Shown: piece after piece, positions 59,828 to 64,000 of the stretch
Position numbering within the stretch: the stretch's first letter is position 1
Layout of the letters: every line of letters starts with the position of its first letter
DNA from: Pelethousia sp034933245
GTDB lineage: Bacteria; Bacillota; Clostridia; Christensenellales; CAG-138
Direction: 5' to 3'
DNA length: 64,000 nucleotides
Assembly: GCA_034933245.1 (NCBI GenBank)
Contig: JAYFNX010000023.1
Location: 1 to 64,000, forward strand
Position numbers and translations under genes: made by a program
The notes under the pieces: generated by a model
What the model was told of the DNA's origin: nothing
Databases searched by the model: none
What the model saw: only the letters and a program-made list of their open reading frames with translations

Positions 59828-61480
59828 TTACGCCAGTGGAAAGCGAACCTCTACCCGGGTGCCGCCCTCCGGCACATCACGCAGCGATATGCGCGCACCA
59901 TGGTATGCCGCCGCATGCTTCACAATGGAAAGACCAAGGCCCGTACCGCCAGTTTGCTTGGAATGGCTCTTATCCACCCGGTAAAAGCGTTCAAATACTT
60001 TTTCGCGACATTCCTGCGGAATGCCGATTCCCGTATCCGTTACGGTTAGAAGGGCGGTGCCGGCATCCTTGCGCACGGCTACGGCAACGCTGCCGCCAGG
60101 CTTGTTATACTGAATGGCATTGTCACACAGGTTGAATATCATTTCATCCAGGATAGCGCGCACGCCATATACAAGAACCGGATTGCCCTCCAGCGTTAAA
60201 GAAAGGCCCTTTTCCGTGGCGGTCTGCTGCATACGGCCGCAGACCGTACCGCACAGAGCCAAAAGTTCTACGGATTCCTTTTGTCCGTCTAAAGCGCCTT
60301 CGTCCAGGCTGGACAGTTTGATGATGTCTCGAATCAGCGCAAGAAGGCGGTTAGCTTCCCCATGGATACGGCCGGCAAATTCCGGCACATCCTGTGGATC
60401 TGCCAAACCGTCTCGAATGATCTCAGCATAACCGGAAATGGAAGTGAGGGGGGTTTTAAGCTCATGGGAAACATTGGCGGAGAATTCCCTGCGCAGCAGC
60501 TCCGCCTGTTGTTTTTCCGTTATATCCAGCACCAAGAGTACCGCCCCTCTACGGCCGGGCACAGGGCTTGCATAGAGCGCATAACTGCGGCCGTGCAGTT
60601 CCAGCACAGCGGTGGCGGATTCTCCGCCAAGAGCCTGGGCTGCCACTCTTGAAAGCTCGCTGCTGCGGTTAAGCGTAATGAGTTTTTGCCCTTTGTTTTT
60701 CTCCCGGTCTGCCTGAAAAAGGCGTGCGGCGCTGCTATTAAGAGAAAGGATGGTTTCATCCGGCCCCAAGAAGATAAGCCCCTCGTTCATACTTTCTGCG
60801 ATAGCGCTCAAATCCTCCCGGTTACGGCATAAAGCTTCCATTCGTTCGGCAATCTCCAACTTTTGGTTCTGGAGCTTGCGAATCAGGGGCGCCAACTCGT
60901 CATAGACTTCGCAGGAGGCCGGATCGTCCAGATCCAACGCGTTGATGGGCCATACGATCCGCTTAGCCAGCTTAGAGGCAAGCACACCCGCAAGAAGGGC
61001 CGCGGCCAGCACAATGAGCAGGATGGGCTGCAACATTTGCCAAAGAAGGGCGAGAATAGAACTTTGCGCACCGGAAACCCGCAGAACGGTGCCATCCTCT
61101 AGACGCAGGGCATAGTAGAGCGTCTTTTCGCTCAGCGTCTTGGAATAGCGGTAGCTGGAGCCTTCGCCGCTCGTAAGGGCCTCGGCGATCTCTTCGCGGT
61201 CAGCATGGTTTTCCAGCGCGGCAACATTTGCCTGGCTATCAAATAGAACTTGGCCATCCGCGTCCACCCAAGTCATGCGGTTTTCGTTACGAGGGAGGGC
61301 GGAGAGGTATTCAATCCCGTCCATTTCTATGCCTTGGGCAATATAGAGCGCGCCGTTTTTTAGCTCCTTACGTAGGCCGGCCTCAAAATAACCGTATTGT
61401 ATGGCCGTAATGAGACCAATACATAGCAGCAGCACCGGCAAGGTTACATAAAGAATGGTTTTAAAAATGCGCTTGGTCAT
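59828..61480 (-). CDS. phoR: Sensor histidine kinase, PhoR/WalK-like
   Basis: A 550-residue membrane kinase. An N-terminal helix (~10-28), an extracellular region (~30-150), a second helix (~155-180), a PAS-like domain (~225-330), HisKA with FSANVSHELKTPLTSI (~340-355) and HATPase_c (DTGIGIP; GTGLGLSIVKH) are present. It overlaps PhoP by ATGA. In Firmicutes such pairs sense phosphate or envelope state; the signal here is not known. The kinase is the second cistron of the two. Confidence 0.93.
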   Translation of the reverse strand: MTKRIFKTILYVTLPVLLLCIGLITAIQYGYFEAGLRKELKNGALYIAQGIEMDGIEYLSALPRNENRMTWVDADGQVLFDSQANVAALENHADREEIAEALTSGEGSSYRYSKTLSEKTLYYALRLEDGTVLRVSGAQSSILALLWQMLQPILLIVLAAALLAGVLASKLAKRIVWPINALDLDDPASCEVYDELAPLIRKLQNQKLEIAERMEALCRNREDLSAIAESMNEGLIFLGPDETILSLNSSAARLFQADREKNKGQKLITLNRSSELSRVAAQALGGESATAVLELHGRSYALYASPVPGRRGAVLLVLDITEKQQAELLRREFSANVSHELKTPLTSISGYAEIIRDGLADPQDVPEFAGRIHGEANRLLALIRDIIKLSSLDEGALDGQKESVELLALCGTVCGRMQQTATEKGLSLTLEGNPVLVYGVRAILDEMIFNLCDNAIQYNKPGGSVAVAVRKDAGTALLTVTDTGIGIPQECREKVFERFYRVDKSHSKQTGGTGLGLSIVKHAAAYHGARISLRDVPEGGTRVEVRFPLA

Positions 61481-62154
61481 GTCCGTCCCTCCCCGGCTCG
61501 GTAGCCTACGCCCCGTACCGTTTGAATAATTTTTGCACTTTCGCCCAACTTTTGGCGTAGGGTTTGCACATGTACATCCACCGTTCGGGTGCCGCCTTCA
61601 TAATCATAGCCCCAAACATCGCTTAGAAGTTTTTCCCTGGTGAAAACCATTCCTGGGTTTCGCACAAGAAAATGCAGCAAGTCATATTCCTTGAGGGTGA
61701 GGGAAACCGGTTGGTCGCTCACTCGTACCTCATGCCGGTCATGATCCAGCGTCACCGCCCCGCAGGACAAAGTCCTGCGCTGCGCACCCTGCCCCGCTCT
61801 TCTCAATAGGGCGCGGACACGGGAAACCAGTTCCATCATGCCAAAGGGTTTGGCCAAGTAATCGTCCGCCCCGCTATCCAAGCCGACTACCGTGTCGTAT
61901 TCGGAACCTTTCGCAGTAATCATCATAACGGGAATCGATGCTGTGCGCACATCTTGGCGCAATCTCCGCAAAAGGGCTATGCCATCCTCCCCGGGCAACA
62001 TAATATCCAGAAGAACCAATTCCGGCGCATGGCTCTCCAAAGCCTGGCAAAATTCGGCCCCGTTAGCGAATCCCAGGCTAGATAGACCGCTTTTTCCAAG
62101 GGTATATACAACCAGCTCCCGTATATTGACATCATCTTCCACATAATAAATCAT
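61477..62154 (-). CDS. phoP: Response regulator, OmpR/PhoP family
   Basis: A 225-residue regulator. The receiver (1-115) has DDVN at the acidic pocket and D51 in LVLLDIMLPGEDG as phosphoacceptor. The winged-helix DNA-binding domain (~130-222) includes LTLKEYDLLHFLVRNPG and GGTRTVDVHVQTLRQKLG. A GTAAGGAG site precedes the ATG. The overlapping PhoR-like kinase completes the pair. A TCACTA/TAGTGA inverted repeat upstream (62188-62208) could be an operator, without further support. Confidence 0.94.
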   Translation of the reverse strand: MIYYVEDDVNIRELVVYTLGKSGLSSLGFANGAEFCQALESHAPELVLLDIMLPGEDGIALLRRLRQDVRTASIPVMMITAKGSEYDTVVGLDSGADDYLAKPFGMMELVSRVRALLRRAGQGAQRRTLSCGAVTLDHDRHEVRVSDQPVSLTLKEYDLLHFLVRNPGMVFTREKLLSDVWGYDYEGGTRTVDVHVQTLRQKLGESAKIIQTVRGVGYRAGEGRT

Positions 62155-62412
62155 GGCGCTCCTTACGTGGCGTTTGGGCCGTTTATTTCACTACACTCCC
62201 TTTAGTGAGTATAACATTCCCAAGGGCGAATTTATAGCACGGATATTTGTGCCGAATAGGATTGCATGCCCGATAATGGGCATAAACCTACAAGTATATA
62301 ATATAAATTTCCGATTAAAAACCGATTATGCGCATATTAAATCCTTGTAAAACCTGAACACCCCACGGGGGTGCCAAAGGTTGCCTAAGGCGCTGTGTAC
62401 GGGCGCTCTGCC
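62155..62412. other. Divergent intergenic region, phoP and the sensory hydrogenase
   Basis: About 260 bases. An inverted repeat TCACTA-N9-TAGTGA (62188-62208) lies next to the phoP start and a CACCCC-ACG-GGGGTG palindrome near 62360. Neither is assignable to a known regulator. No gene was supported. Confidence 0.4.
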
Positions 62413-62441
62413 TTGACATTGCCTATAGCGGGGCTTACAAT
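62413..62441 (+). promoter_or_regulatory. Promoter of the sensory hydrogenase gene
   Basis: Consensus TTGACA (62413-62418), 17-base spacer, TACAAT (62436-62441), about 43 bases ahead of the start codon. Confidence 0.75.
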
Positions 62442-62483
62442 AATCTTATCGATAGTGCGTGAGCTATTCAAGGAGAAAACACC

Positions 62484-64000
62484 ATGGGTGATTATCTGAA
62501 ATTAAAACGTTCGAATTGCAAAAACTGCTATAAATGCATCCGCCACTGCCCCGTTAAGTCCATCCGTTTCGCGGATGACCAAGCCCATATCCTGGCAGAG
62601 GATTGCATCCTTTGCGGCCGCTGCTTCGTGGTATGTCCCCAGAACGCGAAGGAAATTCGGAATGATTTGCCCATTGCCAAGGCCCTTGTGGCCGCCGACG
62701 CACCAGTGTTTGTCAGCATGGCCCCCAGTTTTGTGGCCAATTATGAGGGGGCTACCATTGAAACCATGGACAAAGCCCTCCGGCTGCTAGGTTTTGCGGG
62801 CGCGGAGGAAACCGCTTTGGGCGCCACGCTGGTTAAACGTGAATATGACCGCCTGGTAGATGAGGGGGAGCAGAATATTATCATTACATCTTGCTGCCCC
62901 ACGGTGAATTTGCTTATTCGAAAATACTATCCGGACGCCTTGCCGTATCTGGCCAAGGTTCAGTCCCCCATGCAAGCCCACTGTGCGGATATAAAGCGGA
63001 GACATCCGGGGGCGAAAACCGTGTTTATTGGGCCCTGCATTTCAAAAAAGTCTGAAGCGGATGATTTGCCCGGCTTGATGGACTGTGTGCTTACCTTTGA
63101 GGATCTTTCCGCCTGGCTTGCAGAGGCCGGGGTAAAGGTGGAGCAAGGCAAAGCAGTAGGGGAGGAAGGCCGGGCTAGGACATTCCCCACCTGCGGGGGT
63201 ATCCTCCAGTGTATGGACCGCAACAACCCAGACTATACCTATTTCGCCGTGGATGGCGTGGAAAATTGCATGCGGGTGCTGGAAGATGTGGTGAGCGGCG
63301 GCGGGAAGCATGCGTTTGTGGAGATGTCCGCTTGCTCGGGAAGCTGCGTGGGCGGGCCCATTATGGATAAGCATCACTGCCTGCTCCTGAGCGATTATCA
63401 GGAGGTGGTTCGGTATGCTAAGCCCAAGGATTTTTCCATCCCGCAGCCAGCGCCCACGGAGATTGCCAGGGAGCATACCAGCCTTAAGCGGGGAACTTAC
63501 CAGCCCGGGGAAACCGCCATCCGGGAAGTACTTGCAAAGATGGGGAAAACCAGCGTTGCCGATGAACTGAACTGCGGAAGCTGTGGGTACGATACCTGCC
63601 GGGAGAAAGCCATTGCCGTTCTATTGGGCAAGGCGGATATGAACATGTGCTTGCCGTTTTTGCTGGCCAAGGCGGAATCCTTCTCCGATACCATCATTAA
63701 GAATACCCCCAATGCCATTCTTGTGGTGAATGAAGCCATGGAAGTGCATCAGATCAACGCGGCGGCCTGCAAGCTGATGAATATAAGCGATCCCCGGAAT
63801 GTGTTGGGAGACCAGCTTGTGCATATTTTGGACCCGATGCCTTTTATCCAGGCTTACAGCCAGGAGAGAAACCTGGTTCAAAAGCATGTGTACTTGGCGG
63901 ACTATAAAAAATATGTGGATCAGACCGTGCTCTATATAAAAAGCTACCATATTCTTATTTGCATCATGCGGGATATAACCGAAGAGGCAAGAGCGCAGGA
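62484..64000 (+). CDS. HydS-like sensory [FeFe]-hydrogenase with PAS domain, partial
   Basis: The frame runs from ATG 62484 (AAGGAGA upstream) off the right edge, giving about 505 residues. Two 4Fe-4S motifs (CKNCYKCIRHC; CILCGRCFVVC) precede a hydrogenase domain with intact ITSCCPTVN, IGPCISKK and SACSGSCVGG H-cluster motifs. A CGSCGYDTC Fe-S motif and a PAS domain (~400-490, KNTPNAILVVNEAMEVHQIN) follow. PAS-linked group C hydrogenases are thought to sense H2 and signal to a kinase or phosphatase domain that would lie beyond the edge. It has its own promoter. Confidence 0.9.
   Translation, partial: MGDYLKLKRSNCKNCYKCIRHCPVKSIRFADDQAHILAEDCILCGRCFVVCPQNAKEIRNDLPIAKALVAADAPVFVSMAPSFVANYEGATIETMDKALRLLGFAGAEETALGATLVKREYDRLVDEGEQNIIITSCCPTVNLLIRKYYPDALPYLAKVQSPMQAHCADIKRRHPGAKTVFIGPCISKKSEADDLPGLMDCVLTFEDLSAWLAEAGVKVEQGKAVGEEGRARTFPTCGGILQCMDRNNPDYTYFAVDGVENCMRVLEDVVSGGGKHAFVEMSACSGSCVGGPIMDKHHCLLLSDYQEVVRYAKPKDFSIPQPAPTEIAREHTSLKRGTYQPGETAIREVLAKMGKTSVADELNCGSCGYDTCREKAIAVLLGKADMNMCLPFLLAKAESFSDTIIKNTPNAILVVNEAMEVHQINAAACKLMNISDPRNVLGDQLVHILDPMPFIQAYSQERNLVQKHVYLADYKKYVDQTVLYIKSYHILICIMRDITEEARAQ

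Overview
The window looks like chromosome from a spore-forming anaerobic Firmicute, class Clostridia. SpoVT, a SpoIID-type protein, an Hnd-type hydrogenase/NADH module with sensory-hydrogenase accessory genes, the pnp-ylxY-M16 gene order and sepF support this. The moderately high GC and the archaeal-type phosphoglycerate mutase would fit a Christensenellales-like lineage, but that is inference. No tRNA, rRNA, insertion sequence, prophage or CRISPR array was seen. Both window edges cut genes.

Region 1 (1-3.1 kb): a LytTR regulator with its DUF3021-like membrane partner, a sirtuin and an Eis-like GNAT acetyltransferase.

Region 2 (3.1-18.5 kb) is the most interesting part. It holds a four-subunit 2-oxoacid:ferredoxin oxidoreductase of the VOR/KOR type, a branched-chain aminotransferase, a LeuA-like protein whose catalytic motifs are lost, and three AMP-forming acyl-CoA ligases. 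One ligase is fused to a TIM barrel and one to an HTH-cupin module. A P-loop ATPase, a threonine aldolase and an omega-amidase-like hydrolase flank them. Regulation points to amino-acid starvation. One T-box with a probable GUC (Val) specifier precedes the plain ligase, and one with a probable AUC (Ile) specifier precedes the HTH-cupin-ligase. The VOR operon is preceded by a promoter, a small ORF very rich in Ile/Leu/Val, and a terminator with a competing antiterminator pairing, which looks like leader-peptide attenuation. The simplest reading is branched-chain amino acid synthesis from exogenous branched short-chain acids: activation to acyl-CoA, reductive carboxylation to the 2-oxoacid, then transamination.

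Region 3 (18.7-32.2 kb) is housekeeping: spoVT with a probable sigma-G promoter, htpG with a perfect CIRCE operator, a SpoIID protein with seven SH3 repeats, pnp-ylxY-M16, and a division cluster (HlyD-like, YggS, SepF, a short DivIVA-like protein). Region 4 (32.2-41.3 kb) is one very large cyclic beta-1,2-glucan synthase-like gene and a convergent phosphoglycerate mutase.

Region 5 (41.3-53 kb): a sigma-54 two-component system, whose kinase has a solute-binding-type sensor, lies divergent to a MATE exporter. Past it is a Dpp/Opp-type peptide ABC operon with a -24/-12 promoter, so the two-component system probably controls peptide uptake. An MgtC/SapB-like protein follows.

Region 6 (53.2-64 kb): a NuoE / DRTGG / RsbW-like / hydrogenase-like / DRTGG / PHP / HATPase / HndB / NuoF-HndC operon that lacks an adjacent catalytic HydA gene. 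A PhoR-PhoP pair follows, then a PAS-containing HydS-like sensory hydrogenase cut by the right edge.
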